From NCBI RefSeq assembly GCF_005765165.1, contig NZ_VCIW01000014.1, positions 1 through 64,000 on the forward strand: DNA of 64,000 nt, given 5' to 3'. The stretch comes from Paenibacillus antri (lineage in GTDB: Bacteria > Bacillota > Bacilli > Paenibacillales > YIM-B00363). Below the pieces are notes generated by a model. That model was given only the letters and a program-made list of their open reading frames with translations, was not told the origin of the DNA and did not search any database. Below, in pieces: positions 40,066 to 50,195 of this stretch. The position numbers were made by a program, and so were the translations under genes. Numbering within the stretch: position 1 is the stretch's first letter; each line of letters opens with the position of its first letter.

Positions 40066-41072
40066 TGCAAACCTACTTCGAAAACCCGCTCTCTTGGACC
40101 GGGTTTTTCACCATGTTGGCCGTGGGCGTGCTCATGCTGCTCATCGTGCTCGGCTTCGTGACGTACGCGATTTACTTCGAGCGCAAGGTCATCGGCTACA
40201 TGCAGCTCCGTCCGGGACCGAACCGTACGGGACCGTTCGGCTTGCTGCAGTCTGTCGCCGACGTAACGAAGCTGCTCATTAAGGAAGACACGATCCCTTC
40301 GAAGGCGGACCGGGCGTTGTTCATCCTGGCGCCGGCGATCGCATTCGTGCCGTCGTTCGCGGTCATCGCGACGCTGCCGTACACGAGCAACCTATACGCG
40401 GCGGACTTGAACGTCGGTTTGCTTTACTACGGAGCGCTGACGAGCATCTCGACGCTCGGCATCGTGCTCGGGGGCTGGGCTTCCAACAATAAATACTCGC
40501 TGCTCGGCGGGATGCGCTCCGCCGCTCAGATGATCTCGTACGAGGTGCCGCTCATTCTGTCGATGGTCGGCGTCATCATGCTGTCCGGCAGCTTGAACCT
40601 TCGCACGATCGTCGAAGGGCAAGCGGGCTGGATCTGGAACTGGAACATCTTCCCGCAAATCATCGCGTTCGGCGTGTTCGTCATCGCGGCCATCTCCGAG
40701 CTGAACCGGACGCCGTTCGACTTGCCGGAGGCGGAATCGGAGCTCGTCGCCGGCTATCACGTCGAGTACAGCGGCTTTCGCTTCGCGTTTTTCATGCTGG
40801 CGGAATACGTCTACGTCTACGCGATCGCGGCGTTGACGACGGTGTTGTTCTTGGGCGGCTGGCACGCGCCGGCGCCGTTCCTGACGTTCATCCCGGAACT
40901 GATCTGGTTCCTGCTCAAATTTTCGGCGGTCGTCTTCGTCTTGTTCTGGCTGCGGGCGACGATGCCGCGCATTCGGATCGACCAGTTGATGGGTCTCGCG
41001 TGGAAGTACTTGCTGCCGATCGCGCTCGTCAACATCTTCCTTACCGCGCTCGTGAAAGAATTGCTGAAATAA
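40065..41072 (+). CDS. nuoH: NADH-quinone oxidoreductase subunit H
   Basis: Membrane subunit linking the peripheral arm and the pumps. 335 residues and eight predicted helices. Signature ERKVIGYMQLRPGPNRTGPFG, ELNRTPFDLPEAESELVAGYHVEYSG-type loop and FVLFWLRATMPRIRIDQLM are present, including the acidic loop lining the quinone path. Overlaps nuoD by one base. Confidence 0.97.
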   Translation: MQTYFENPLSWTGFFTMLAVGVLMLLIVLGFVTYAIYFERKVIGYMQLRPGPNRTGPFGLLQSVADVTKLLIKEDTIPSKADRALFILAPAIAFVPSFAVIATLPYTSNLYAADLNVGLLYYGALTSISTLGIVLGGWASNNKYSLLGGMRSAAQMISYEVPLILSMVGVIMLSGSLNLRTIVEGQAGWIWNWNIFPQIIAFGVFVIAAISELNRTPFDLPEAESELVAGYHVEYSGFRFAFFMLAEYVYVYAIAALTTVLFLGGWHAPAPFLTFIPELIWFLLKFSAVVFVLFWLRATMPRIRIDQLMGLAWKYLLPIALVNIFLTALVKELLK

Positions 41073-41093
41073 CCGCTGGATGGAGGGGTACCC

Positions 41094-41546
41094 ATGAAAG
41101 GGATCGCGAAAGGTCTAGGCGTCACGCTCAAGAGCTTCACGAAAGAGAAAGTGACGTACGCATATCCCGACGTGCCGTTGAACATGCCCGACCGGTTCCG
41201 CGGCGTGCAGCATTTCGACCCGGACAAGTGCATCGTGTGCAACCAGTGCGCCCGCATCTGCCCGACCGAGTGCATTACGCTGACCGGCAAGCCGAATCCG
41301 GATCCGGAGAAGAAGGGCAAGGTCATCGACACGTACGACATCAACTTCGAAATTTGCATCCTGTGCGATCTGTGCACGGAGGTATGTCCGACCGAAGCGA
41401 TCGTCATGACGAACAACTTCGAGCTCGCGACGTACAGCCGGGACGATCTGTTCAAGAACATGGAATGGCTGAACGACAACAACACGAACGTGCGCAGCGA
41501 AAATACGAGAAATCCGCAGCCGGGCGGTAAAGGAGGGGCCAGCTAG
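41094..41546 (+). CDS. nuoI: NADH-quinone oxidoreductase subunit I
   Basis: Peripheral 8Fe ferredoxin-like subunit, 150 residues. Two 4Fe-4S motifs are clear: CIVCNQCARICP and CILCDLCTEVCP, holding N6a and N6b. The C-terminal tail is polar. GGAGGGGT precedes the ATG; nuoJ begins directly after the stop. Confidence 0.97.
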   Translation: MKGIAKGLGVTLKSFTKEKVTYAYPDVPLNMPDRFRGVQHFDPDKCIVCNQCARICPTECITLTGKPNPDPEKKGKVIDTYDINFEICILCDLCTEVCPTEAIVMTNNFELATYSRDDLFKNMEWLNDNNTNVRSENTRNPQPGGKGGAS

Positions 41547-42059
41547 ATGTCGTTCCTGACAGGCGAATTGGTCGCCTTCTTCGTGTTCGCCTTGCTCATT
41601 ATCGGCGGCGCGATCTTTATGATCAGCTTTACGAAGGTCGTACACATGGTCGTCTCGCTTGCGTTCGCGTTCCTGAGCTTGGGCGGCCTGTACGTGCTGC
41701 TCGAGGCGGAATTCGTCGCGTTCGTGCAAATCTTGATCTACGCGGGCGCGGTCTCGATCCTGATGATCTTCGGCATTATGCTCACGAAGCATGAGGAAAA
41801 CGAGGAAACGTCGCCGTGGACGACGCAAGAGACGTTAACGGCGATCGGCTGCGTCGCGTTGTTCGGCGCCTTGTTCTTCGCGATTCAGAACGCAGAGCTT
41901 CCGAGCGGCGCGGGCTTCGACGCCGGCGCCGACAATACGGCCGCGATCGGACAAATCATCTTTACGGAGCGGGTGCTGCCGTTCGAGCTCGTGTCGGTGC
42001 TGCTCACCGTCGCCTTCATCGGCGCGATCGTGCTCGCGAGAAGGGAGGAAGGGCAATGA
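41547..42059 (+). CDS. nuoJ: NADH-quinone oxidoreductase subunit J
   Basis: Membrane subunit of 170 residues and five helices. The conserved block [22 protein letters not shown] carries the pi-bulge region of NuoJ. ATG directly follows the nuoI stop; the ribosome site AAAGGAGG is inside nuoI. Its stop overlaps nuoK by 4 bases. Confidence 0.95.
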   Translation: MSFLTGELVAFFVFALLIIGGAIFMISFTKVVHMVVSLAFAFLSLGGLYVLLEAEFVAFVQILIYAGAVSILMIFGIMLTKHEENEETSPWTTQETLTAIGCVALFGALFFAIQNAELPSGAGFDAGADNTAAIGQIIFTERVLPFELVSVLLTVAFIGAIVLARREEGQ

Positions 42060-42370
42060 CGGTCGATTTAGCCTCTTCCTACCTGACGCTGGCGGCCATC
42101 TTGTTTTGCATCGGACTGTTCGGGGCGCTGACGAAGCGTAACGCGGTTATCGTGCTGCTGTCGATCGAGCTGATGCTGAACGCGGTGAACTTGAACCTGG
42201 TCGCCTTATCGAAGTACGGCGTCGTACCGTCGCTGACCGGCCAAATTTTCTCCTTGTTCACCATTACGGTAGCGGCCGCGGAGGCGGCGATCGGCGTCGC
42301 GATCTTGATCGCGCTGTTCCGCAACCGGGGCACCAGCGACGTGAAAGACATGAACGAGATGAAGCGATAA
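42056..42370 (+). CDS. nuoK: NADH-quinone oxidoreductase subunit K
   Basis: Small antiporter-like membrane subunit, 104 residues, three helices. Contains the membrane Glu in [14 protein letters not shown] and a second in [19 protein letters not shown] 42056 overlaps the nuoJ stop (ATGA). Standard length. Confidence 0.96.
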   Translation: MTVDLASSYLTLAAILFCIGLFGALTKRNAVIVLLSIELMLNAVNLNLVALSKYGVVPSLTGQIFSLFTITVAAAEAAIGVAILIALFRNRGTSDVKDMNEMKR

Positions 42371-42385
42371 GGAGGGGGAAGACAA

Positions 42386-44266
42386 GTGGATTATACTTTC
42401 GTGAATTACGCCTGGCTCATTCCGGTCTTTCCGCTCCTGAGCTTCTTGATTCTTACGGCTCTGGGCAAGGGCGCAAGGAAAGTCGGCCCGATCATCGGCG
42501 TCGTCGCCGCGTTCGTATCGCTCGGCCTCGCGCTGCTTGTGTTCTTCGAACGGATGGACGGCTCGGCGGCGGCGTATACGTGGGAAGAGTGGCGTTGGCT
42601 CGATATCGGCAGCTTCTCGCTGTATATGGGCTTCGAAGTGACGAACCTGAACGCGCTGATGCTCGTCGTCGTGACGCTCGTCAGCGCATTGGTTAATCTG
42701 TATTCGCTCGGGTACATGGCGGAGGACGAACGCATCTCGACGTTTTTCGCGTATGTGTCGCTGTTTACGTTTTCGATGCTGGGGCTCGTCCTCTCGTCGA
42801 ACATCGTTATGCTCTACATCTTCTGGGAGCTCGTCGGCGCTTGTTCGTTCCTGCTGATCGGTTTCTGGTACTATAAGCCGGAAGCGAAGGCCGCCGCGAA
42901 AAAGGCGTTCATCGTTACCCGCATCGGCGACGTCGGGCTGTTTATCGGCATCCTGCTGCTGTTCTGGGCGATGCCGGGGCATCAACTCGACTTCAGCTCC
43001 ATTCATAACGCCTTCGAGGGCGGCGAAATCGACGGCGGCCTCGCGACGTGGATCGCCTTGTTGATTTTCGTCGGCGCTGTCGGCAAGTCCGGTCAGTTCC
43101 CGCTGCATACGTGGCTTCCCGACGCGATGGAAGGTCCGACGCCGATCTCGGCGCTCATCCACGCGGCGACGATGGTCGCGGCGGGCGTCTATCTCGTCGC
43201 TCGCACGTACGACATCTTCCTCGCGTCCTCGGCCGCGCTGGAGGTCGTCGCGTACGTCGGCGCGTTCACCGCGTTGTTCGCGGCGACGATCGCCGTCGCC
43301 CAGAACGATATTAAGCGGGTGCTCGCGTATTCGACCGTCAGCCAGCTCGGATACATGATGCTGGCGCTCGGCATGGGCTCGGATTTGGGAATGGCGGCGG
43401 GGATCTTCCATCTGTTCACGCACGCGTTCTTCAAGGCGCTCTTGTTCCTTGGGGCAGGCAGCGTCATTCATGGCGTACATAACCAGGACATTCGCGAGAT
43501 GGGCGGACTATTCGGGAAAATGAAGATCACTGCCGTCACCTTCGCGATCGGCACGCTGGCGCTGTCGGGCCTCGTTCCGTTCGCGGGCTTCTGGTCGAAG
43601 GACGCGATTCTCTCGGAGACGCTGCACCATGGGCATACGGTTCTGTTCGCGGTCGGATTGCTCGCCGCATTCTTCACGGCGTTTTACATGACCCGACTAT
43701 ACGTCCTAGTATTTCTCGGGAAATCGCGCGCGAAGGACCCGCATGCGCATCAACGCGCGCACGAGTCCCCGCTCGTCATGACGCTGCCGCTCGTCGTGCT
43801 GGCTGTGCTCGCCGTCGTCGCCGGCTTCGTCAACGTTCCAGGCGAACCGTGGCTCGCGGGTTGGCTTACGGGCAAGACGCTCGTAGAGCATGCGAACTGG
43901 ATCGTGATCATCCTGTCCAACGCCGCGGCGATCGCCGGCATCTTGATCGGATACGTCGTCTTCCGCAAGCCGAACGCGGTCGAGCCGTCCGTGGAAACCG
44001 GCCCGGCGGTGCTGCGCAACAAGTATTACATCGACGAAATTTATCAGGCCGCCATCGCAGCGCCGTATCGCGCGATCGGGCAGCTGCTCCATCTCTTCGA
44101 TACGTACGTGGTAGACGGCGCCGTGAAGCTCGTGACGGCGGCGACGAACGGAATCGGCCGCGTCGGCACCCGATTGCAAAACGGTCAGATGCAGACGTAC
44201 GGTTTGATCATGCTGTTAGGGTGCCTCGTCTTCATCGCGGCGCTTGCCGGAAGGAGGTTCCTCTAG
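42386..44266 (+). CDS. nuoL: NADH-quinone oxidoreductase subunit L
   Basis: Largest antiporter-like proton pump, 626 residues with about 16 helices and the C-terminal lateral helix. Conserved FWELVGACSFLLIGFWY, GKSGQFPLHTWLPDAMEGPTP-type region, HAATMVAAGVYLV and DIKRVLAYSTVSQLGYMMLA. GTG start after AAGGAGGGGG. nuoM begins directly after its stop. Confidence 0.97.
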   Translation: MDYTFVNYAWLIPVFPLLSFLILTALGKGARKVGPIIGVVAAFVSLGLALLVFFERMDGSAAAYTWEEWRWLDIGSFSLYMGFEVTNLNALMLVVVTLVSALVNLYSLGYMAEDERISTFFAYVSLFTFSMLGLVLSSNIVMLYIFWELVGACSFLLIGFWYYKPEAKAAAKKAFIVTRIGDVGLFIGILLLFWAMPGHQLDFSSIHNAFEGGEIDGGLATWIALLIFVGAVGKSGQFPLHTWLPDAMEGPTPISALIHAATMVAAGVYLVARTYDIFLASSAALEVVAYVGAFTALFAATIAVAQNDIKRVLAYSTVSQLGYMMLALGMGSDLGMAAGIFHLFTHAFFKALLFLGAGSVIHGVHNQDIREMGGLFGKMKITAVTFAIGTLALSGLVPFAGFWSKDAILSETLHHGHTVLFAVGLLAAFFTAFYMTRLYVLVFLGKSRAKDPHAHQRAHESPLVMTLPLVVLAVLAVVAGFVNVPGEPWLAGWLTGKTLVEHANWIVIILSNAAAIAGILIGYVVFRKPNAVEPSVETGPAVLRNKYYIDEIYQAAIAAPYRAIGQLLHLFDTYVVDGAVKLVTAATNGIGRVGTRLQNGQMQTYGLIMLLGCLVFIAALAGRRFL

Positions 44267-45898
44267 ATGCTGGATAACATCCCGATCTTATCGCTGATCG
44301 TCTTCGCACCGTTGCTCGGCGTACTGGCGCTTCTATTCGTCCCGAAGGAGAACGGACGTCTCATCCGATGGATCGGCATCGGAACGACGTTCCTGCCGCT
44401 CCTTCTCGCGGGATGGCTGTACGCGTCGTTCGATCTCGCGGGCGAAGGTACGCAGTTCGCGGAGTCGATGCGATGGATCGCCGTCTCGTTGAATTCCGAG
44501 CTGCTGGAGCAGCTCGGTTCGGTAGAGACCTATCGAGTGCAGTTCGATTACGCGTTGGCCGCGGACGGCATCTCGCTGCCGCTCGTGTTCCTGACGGCGT
44601 TCGTGGCGACGATGGCCGCGTTCGCTTCCGTTCATATCAAGAAGCGGTTCAAGACGTATTTCATCTTGTTTCTGTTATTGGAGACGGGGATGCTCGGCGT
44701 CTTTCTCGCGAGAGATTTGTTTCTCTTCTTCCTCTTCTTCGAAATTACGCTCGTCCCGATGTTTTTCTTAATCGGAATTTACGGGCTGTACGAGAGGGAA
44801 AAGGCGGCGAATCGGTTTCTCGTTTACAACGGATTGGGTTCGGCGCTTATGCTGGTCGCGTTCCTGATCTTGATCGCGACGGCCGGCATGTCGGTCGACG
44901 GAGCTTCCTTCATCTATTCCGGAAGCTACGACGTCATTTTCAAAAACATGCACGACGCCGCATCCTTCTCGAACATGGGGCCGGAATTCGCGCAAAACTT
45001 CCCGAACCCGTTCTTCTTAACGGAAGGGAATCGAACGTTCGTGTTCTTCCTGCTGCTGATCGCGTTCGGCATCAAGCTGCCGATCTTCCCGTTCCATACG
45101 TGGATGCTTCGCGTGCACACGGAAGCGCCGCCGTCGATCGTCATGATTCACTCCGGCGTATTGCTGAAGATGGGAGCGTACGGCTTGCTGAAATTCGGCG
45201 TCTTCCTGTTCCCGAACGAAGCGAAGCAATGGGCGGTCCTGATCGCGATCCTCGGCGTGGTGAACATCCTGTACGGAGCGGCGCTCGCCTTCGTGCAGAA
45301 GGAATTTAAGCTCGTCCTGGCATACTCTTCGATCAGCCATATGGGCATCGTGCTGCTGGCCGTCGCGGCGATGAACGGCATCGGCGTGCAGGGCGCCGTC
45401 TTCCAGATGATCTCGCACGGTCTCATCTCGGCGCTGATGTTCCTCATCGTCGGAAGCCTCTACGAACGGACGTCGTCGACGCTGCTGTCCTCGATGGGGG
45501 GCTTCGCCAAGTCGATGCCGTTCATGAGCGGCATGCTGCTCGTGGCGGGCATGGCGTCGCTCGGGCTGCCCGGCTTGTCCGGCTTCGTCAGCGAGTTCTT
45601 GGCGTTCCTCTCGTTGTTCGACGAGATGCCGATCGTTACGGCCGTCGGCTGCCTCGGCATCATCTTGGCCGCCGTCTACGTCCTGCGAGGGGTGCTCGGC
45701 ATAACGTTCGGCGCGGCTACCGAAGCGTCTTTAACGTATAAGGACGCGCGTTGGGTCGAGGCGGTGCCGATGATCGCCTTGGCGGCGTTCATCTTCTTGA
45801 TCGGCATCTATCCCGCGGTCTTGAGCGAGCCGCTGCAAACGACGATCGGCGGCCTCGAGCAACTGCTCACGGGCTCCGAAGCGAACGGGGGAGGTTAA
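44267..45898 (+). CDS. nuoM: NADH-quinone oxidoreductase subunit M
   Basis: Antiporter-like pump of 543 residues with about 14 helices. Conserved FFEITLVPMFFLIGIYG, FGIKLPIFPFHTWMLRVHTEA (split here at 20), LLKMGAYGLLKFGVFLFP and FKLVLAYSSISHMGIVLL. Between helices it has a longer loop (VDGASFIYSGSYDVIFKN) than in Escherichia coli. GGAAGGAGG inside the nuoL end serves as ribosome site. Confidence 0.96.
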   Translation: MLDNIPILSLIVFAPLLGVLALLFVPKENGRLIRWIGIGTTFLPLLLAGWLYASFDLAGEGTQFAESMRWIAVSLNSELLEQLGSVETYRVQFDYALAADGISLPLVFLTAFVATMAAFASVHIKKRFKTYFILFLLLETGMLGVFLARDLFLFFLFFEITLVPMFFLIGIYGLYEREKAANRFLVYNGLGSALMLVAFLILIATAGMSVDGASFIYSGSYDVIFKNMHDAASFSNMGPEFAQNFPNPFFLTEGNRTFVFFLLLIAFGIKLPIFPFHTWMLRVHTEAPPSIVMIHSGVLLKMGAYGLLKFGVFLFPNEAKQWAVLIAILGVVNILYGAALAFVQKEFKLVLAYSSISHMGIVLLAVAAMNGIGVQGAVFQMISHGLISALMFLIVGSLYERTSSTLLSSMGGFAKSMPFMSGMLLVAGMASLGLPGLSGFVSEFLAFLSLFDEMPIVTAVGCLGIILAAVYVLRGVLGITFGAATEASLTYKDARWVEAVPMIALAAFIFLIGIYPAVLSEPLQTTIGGLEQLLTGSEANGGG

Positions 45899-45901
45899 TC
45901 G

Positions 45902-47425
45902 ATGTCACCGGACACATTATTACGACTGCAAGTATCGGACCTCGCTTTCCTGGCGCCGGAGCTGACGCTCGTGATCGCGGCGGTCGTCTTCTCGCTGGTG
46001 GACCTTCTCATGCCGCGAAGCTTCAACCGTTCGGCGATCGGCTGGCTGACGATCGTCGCGCTCGCCGGGTCCGCCGCGTTCGTCGCGCTTCAGCTCGGCG
46101 TCGACCAGCCGGTCTCGCTGCTGAACCAATCGTACCGCGTGGACGACTTCGCCTTGGTGCTGAAGCTGTTGTTCCTGGCCGGCACGGCGATCGCCGTACT
46201 GATCAGCCTCGGGATGAAGAAGGAAGATCTCGGCGGCGAAGACATCGGCGAGTATTACTACTTTTATTTGCCGGCTACGCTCGGAGCGATGGTCGTCGCT
46301 TCGTCGGCCGATCTGATCATGTTGTTCGTCGGACTGGAGCTGCTCAGCATTACGACCTACGTGATGGTCGGCATGCGCAAGCGCGTATCCGTCTCCAGCG
46401 AAGGAGCGTTCAAGTACATCGTCATGGGCGGGATTTCGTCCGCGTTCATCTTGTACGGCATGTCGTTCTTGTACGGCTTGACCGGATCGACGAACTTGTT
46501 GGAAATCAACGCGGCGCTCCGCGAAAGCGGAATCGATCAGTTCGCGGCGCTGCTCTATGTCGCCTTCTTCTTGATGCTGACCGGAATCGGCTTCAAGATC
46601 GCGGCGGCGCCGTTCCATTCCTGGGCGCCGGACGTGTACCAAGGCGCGGCGACGCCGGTCGCGGCCTATCTGGCCGTCGTGTCGAAGGCGGCCGGGTTCG
46701 CGCTGCTGTTCCGGTTGTTCTATACCGGCTTCTTCCAAGTCGGTTCGGCGAAGTATCCGCTCCATGACGACGTGTTCTTGACGCTCGCCGTACTCGCGGC
46801 GGCCGCGATGATCGTCGGCAATGCGATGGCGCTTCGCCAGCAAAACGTTAAGAGGCTGCTCGCGCTGTCCGGCGTGGCGAACGCGGGCTATCTGCTCGTG
46901 CCGATCGTGGCGCAAGTCGGCTTGTTCCACGTGAGCGGGTATGCGGAGCTCGTCTATTATATGATCGCTTACCTATTCATGAACATGGGGGCGTTCGCGG
47001 CGCTTGCGATCGTCTCTCGGGCGTCGGGTCACGACGATATGCGCGGCTTCGCCGGGTTATATCACCGGGCGCCGGCGACGGCGTTCGCGATCGTGCTCAT
47101 CGTGCTCTCGCTCGCCGGCATTCCGGTGACGGGCGGATTTTTCGGCAAGCTGTTCATCCTGCTCGGCGCGGTCGAGATGAAGCTGTTCTGGCTGGCGCTC
47201 GTCATGATCGTCACCAGCGTCGTGTCGTTCTATTATTACTTCGGCCTCATCCGCCAGATGTTCATGCGATCGGGCTCCGAAGAATCGCCGATTCGGGTGA
47301 CCCCGGCGCTCGGCGTCGCGCTGTGGATGTCGGCGGCGGCCGGCGTGCTCTTGGGCTTCTTCCCGGGGCCGGTGCTGAACGGACTGGAGCGGCTGTTCCG
47401 GTTCTCCACGGACTTCTTCGCGTAA
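45902..47425 (+). CDS. nuoN: NADH-quinone oxidoreductase subunit N
   Basis: Third antiporter-like pump, 507 residues and about 14 helices. Conserved FVGLELLSITTYVMVGM, FKYIVMGGISSAFILYGMS, KIAAAPFHSWAPDVYQGA and NVKRLLALSGVANAGYLLV. GGGGAGG precedes the ATG. The last nuo gene: no nuoE, nuoF or nuoG appear on either side, so the operon encodes the 11-subunit form of complex I. Confidence 0.96.
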   Translation: MSPDTLLRLQVSDLAFLAPELTLVIAAVVFSLVDLLMPRSFNRSAIGWLTIVALAGSAAFVALQLGVDQPVSLLNQSYRVDDFALVLKLLFLAGTAIAVLISLGMKKEDLGGEDIGEYYYFYLPATLGAMVVASSADLIMLFVGLELLSITTYVMVGMRKRVSVSSEGAFKYIVMGGISSAFILYGMSFLYGLTGSTNLLEINAALRESGIDQFAALLYVAFFLMLTGIGFKIAAAPFHSWAPDVYQGAATPVAAYLAVVSKAAGFALLFRLFYTGFFQVGSAKYPLHDDVFLTLAVLAAAAMIVGNAMALRQQNVKRLLALSGVANAGYLLVPIVAQVGLFHVSGYAELVYYMIAYLFMNMGAFAALAIVSRASGHDDMRGFAGLYHRAPATAFAIVLIVLSLAGIPVTGGFFGKLFILLGAVEMKLFWLALVMIVTSVVSFYYYFGLIRQMFMRSGSEESPIRVTPALGVALWMSAAAGVLLGFFPGPVLNGLERLFRFSTDFFA

Positions 47426-47453
47426 GCGGATGACAAGATTGCTAGACCTAGAG

Positions 47454-47498
47454 ACTTGCTTCGATCGCAGAGAAATCTGCTTCGGAGCAAGTTTTTTT
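47454..47498 (+). terminator. Terminator of the nuo operon
   Basis: ACTTGCTTCGA...CAGA pairs with CTG..TCGGAGCAAGT, then seven T. It starts 28 bases after nuoN. Just upstream is the short motif AGATTGCTAGACCTAGAGA, also seen before spoIIR. Confidence 0.85.
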
Positions 47499-47606
47499 AT
47501 TTCTGTTACAATTTACCGAACATGAAGGCAGGGCAGGGTTTAGGGAGCGAACGGCGAATAGTATATAGTTATGGAATTCTACTGCATGGGCTTTGTAAAG
47601 CGGGGA

Positions 47607-50171
47607 ATGAAAATGAACCTACCATTCGCTCTCACATCGTGGCTTGCGGCGGCGTTGATGGCGGCCGTAACGGCGATCGGCGCGTTGACGCCTACGGCGG
47701 CGGCGGCCGAAGCGCCGAACGATCCGCATTACAATAAACAACGATATTTGGAACAGACGGGCGTGCCCGCCGCATGGGAAGCGATCGAGGCGAGCGGGAA
47801 GACGCTCGCCGACGTAACCGTCGCGGTCGTCGACACGGGCGTGGACTTGAAGCATCCCGACTTAGCGGGGCGGCTCGTCGACGGAACGAACATCCTTCAT
47901 TCGAAGCAGGCGCCGCAGGACGACAACGGGCACGGCACCGCGGTCGCCGGCGTGATCGCGGCCGTGACCGGCAACGGGCAAGGCATCGCCGGCATCGCGC
48001 CGAACGCGCGGATCATGCCGATTAAAGCGGTCGGCGCTAACGGCAAGGGCGACGAAGAGCAGCTCGGCCAAGGGATCCGATATGCCGTGGACAACGGGGC
48101 CGACATCGTCGTGCTTTCGCTCGGACTTCACTTGTACTCGCCTTATCTGGCGGAGATCGTCGCTTACGCCGAGAGCAAGGGCGTCGTGCTCGTCGCGGCG
48201 ACCGGCAACGAAGGGAAGACGGTGCGTTACCCTGCGGCGTATCCGACCGTCGTCGCCGTCGGCGGCGCGTCGGTGACCAACGAATATAAGCCATTGTCCA
48301 ACTTCGGTCCCGAGGTCGATCTGATCGCGCCGTGGTTCGTATTTACGACCGGCAGCGGGGGCGGCTACGTCTCGAAAGAGGGCACCTCCATGGCGGCGCC
48401 GCAGGTGGCGGGGACGGTCGCGCTCATGCTGGGGCTCGATCCCGAGCTGACGCCCGGCGACGTGCGCGAGCGGCTGCGGCAATCGGCGCTGCCGCTCGAC
48501 GCGGGCTGGAACGCGCGTACCGGCTACGGCTTGCTGCGCACGGATGCGGCGATATCGATCCAGCCGAAGCCGGATATGCATGAGCCGAACGACCGCAAGG
48601 ATCAAGTGAAGCCGACGTCGGTCTCGACGGTCGTTCGCGGGGAGTTCGCTTCGAAGAGCGACGTCGATTGGTTCGCCTTCGACCCGCCGTATCAAGGGGA
48701 AGTCAGCGTCCGCGTGAAGGGCTGGGACGGCCGGTCGGTCGCCGCCGAGCTCGTGCTCGATCAAGGCGGGGGCTCGTCGAAGACGTTCGACCTGTCGGGC
48801 GGCAAGGAAGCCCGTCTGCCGTCCCCGGACGGCGAACGGCTGTACGCGATGCTTCGGTTGAAGTCCGACGCGGGAGCCGGTCCGACGCCGTACCGCATCG
48901 AAACCGATTTCCATATTTATTCGGATCCGTACGAACCGAACGACAAAGCGTACCAATCGTACCGATTGCCGACGAAGGCGTTGAACGTCGTAGAAGGTAC
49001 GTTCAGCAAGATCGACGATCAAGATTGGTTCTCGATGAAGTTCGATTCGCCGGGGACGCTCTCGCTGCGGCTCGAGACGGATACGTGGCGAATCGACCCG
49101 GAGCTGTACGTCGTGCGCGACGGCGAATCCGTGGGGAAGACGTTCGACGATCACGGAGAAGGCGAACCCGAATATTCCGGGGACATCGAAGTCAAGCCCG
49201 GAACCTATTATTTTCGAGTGAGAAACGTCAAAGCGTTGTTCCCGCTGCCCGTCGCCGGGGAGTACACGCTGACGGTCAAGTTCGAGAAGAAGTTCTTCGA
49301 CGACTTCGAGCCGAACGACCGCTCGTACCAAGCGACGACGATGGCGCCGGACCGGACGTACCGGGGCGTATTCGATTCGGCGAAGGACGAGGACTGGTTC
49401 CAAATTCGAATCAGCCGCAAAAGCTTGGTGACGATCGAAATTACCGACATTCCGCTTGACCGCTACATGTATTACACGCTATTCACCTCCGGCACCCAGC
49501 AAAAGTACGGCCGCACGAGCCCGTTCGGCACGACGTCCATGAAGCTGACGCATGAGTTGGATGCAGGCGTCTATTACATTCGGTTAATGACGGACGCCGC
49601 GTATCAAGACAGACAGTACGGCGTCGCGTACCGTAGAGCGCCGCTCGTGGCGGGCTTCACCGACATCGACGAGCATTGGGCGCGGGACAGCGTGCAAGAG
49701 TTGGTGGAGAAGGGCATCGTTAAGGGATACGACGATTACCGCTTCGACCCGAACGGCACGTTGACGAGAGCCGAGGCGGCCGCTTTCATCGCGAGAGCCT
49801 ATGCCTTGAAGCCGAGCGCATCGGCGCGCGCGTTCCCGGACGTCGCAGGAACGCACTGGGCGAAGGATGCCGTGGCGGCGGCCGCGGCGAGAGGCGTCAT
49901 TCAAGGGTATCCGGACGGCACGTTCCGGCCGAACGATCCGGTGACGCGCGCCGAGATGACGGTCATGGCGGCGCTGGCGTCGGGCACGGCCGGGAAATCG
50001 TCTTCGAGGTCCGCCTTCACGGACGTGTCGCGGGATCATTGGGCGGCTTCGTACATCTACGCGTTCGTCGACGGCGGGAAGCTGCAGGGCTTTAAAGACG
50101 GCACGTTCCGGCCGAACGGCCGAGCGACCCGCGCCGAATTCGCGACGCTGCTCGCGCATCTTCTGAAATAA
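47607..50171 (+). CDS. Secreted subtilisin-like serine protease with SLH anchor domains
   Basis: An exported protease of about 854 residues. A signal peptide (about 1-34, ending TPTAAAAE) precedes the S8 domain (about 40-325) with the triad in VAVVDTGVDLKHPDL (Asp), DDNGHGTAVAGV (His) and KEGTSMAAPQVAGT (Ser); the oxyanion Asn is in ATGNEG. Three pre-peptidase C-like beta domains follow, each with a EPND motif and DWF (DVDWFAF, DQDWFSMKF, DEDWFQI). Three SLH repeats (about 660-854; FTDIDEHWA, FPDVAGTHWA, FTDVSRDHWA) would bind pyruvylated wall polymer. Start 47607 or 47613 is chosen from AAGCGGGG and the signal peptide. Targets are unknown. Confidence 0.92.
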   Translation: MKMNLPFALTSWLAAALMAAVTAIGALTPTAAAAEAPNDPHYNKQRYLEQTGVPAAWEAIEASGKTLADVTVAVVDTGVDLKHPDLAGRLVDGTNILHSKQAPQDDNGHGTAVAGVIAAVTGNGQGIAGIAPNARIMPIKAVGANGKGDEEQLGQGIRYAVDNGADIVVLSLGLHLYSPYLAEIVAYAESKGVVLVAATGNEGKTVRYPAAYPTVVAVGGASVTNEYKPLSNFGPEVDLIAPWFVFTTGSGGGYVSKEGTSMAAPQVAGTVALMLGLDPELTPGDVRERLRQSALPLDAGWNARTGYGLLRTDAAISIQPKPDMHEPNDRKDQVKPTSVSTVVRGEFASKSDVDWFAFDPPYQGEVSVRVKGWDGRSVAAELVLDQGGGSSKTFDLSGGKEARLPSPDGERLYAMLRLKSDAGAGPTPYRIETDFHIYSDPYEPNDKAYQSYRLPTKALNVVEGTFSKIDDQDWFSMKFDSPGTLSLRLETDTWRIDPELYVVRDGESVGKTFDDHGEGEPEYSGDIEVKPGTYYFRVRNVKALFPLPVAGEYTLTVKFEKKFFDDFEPNDRSYQATTMAPDRTYRGVFDSAKDEDWFQIRISRKSLVTIEITDIPLDRYMYYTLFTSGTQQKYGRTSPFGTTSMKLTHELDAGVYYIRLMTDAAYQDRQYGVAYRRAPLVAGFTDIDEHWARDSVQELVEKGIVKGYDDYRFDPNGTLTRAEAAAFIARAYALKPSASARAFPDVAGTHWAKDAVAAAAARGVIQGYPDGTFRPNDPVTRAEMTVMAALASGTAGKSSSRSAFTDVSRDHWAASYIYAFVDGGKLQGFKDGTFRPNGRATRAEFATLLAHLLK

Positions 50172-50195
50172 CGGAACACGAGAGGGGCTGGCTCG

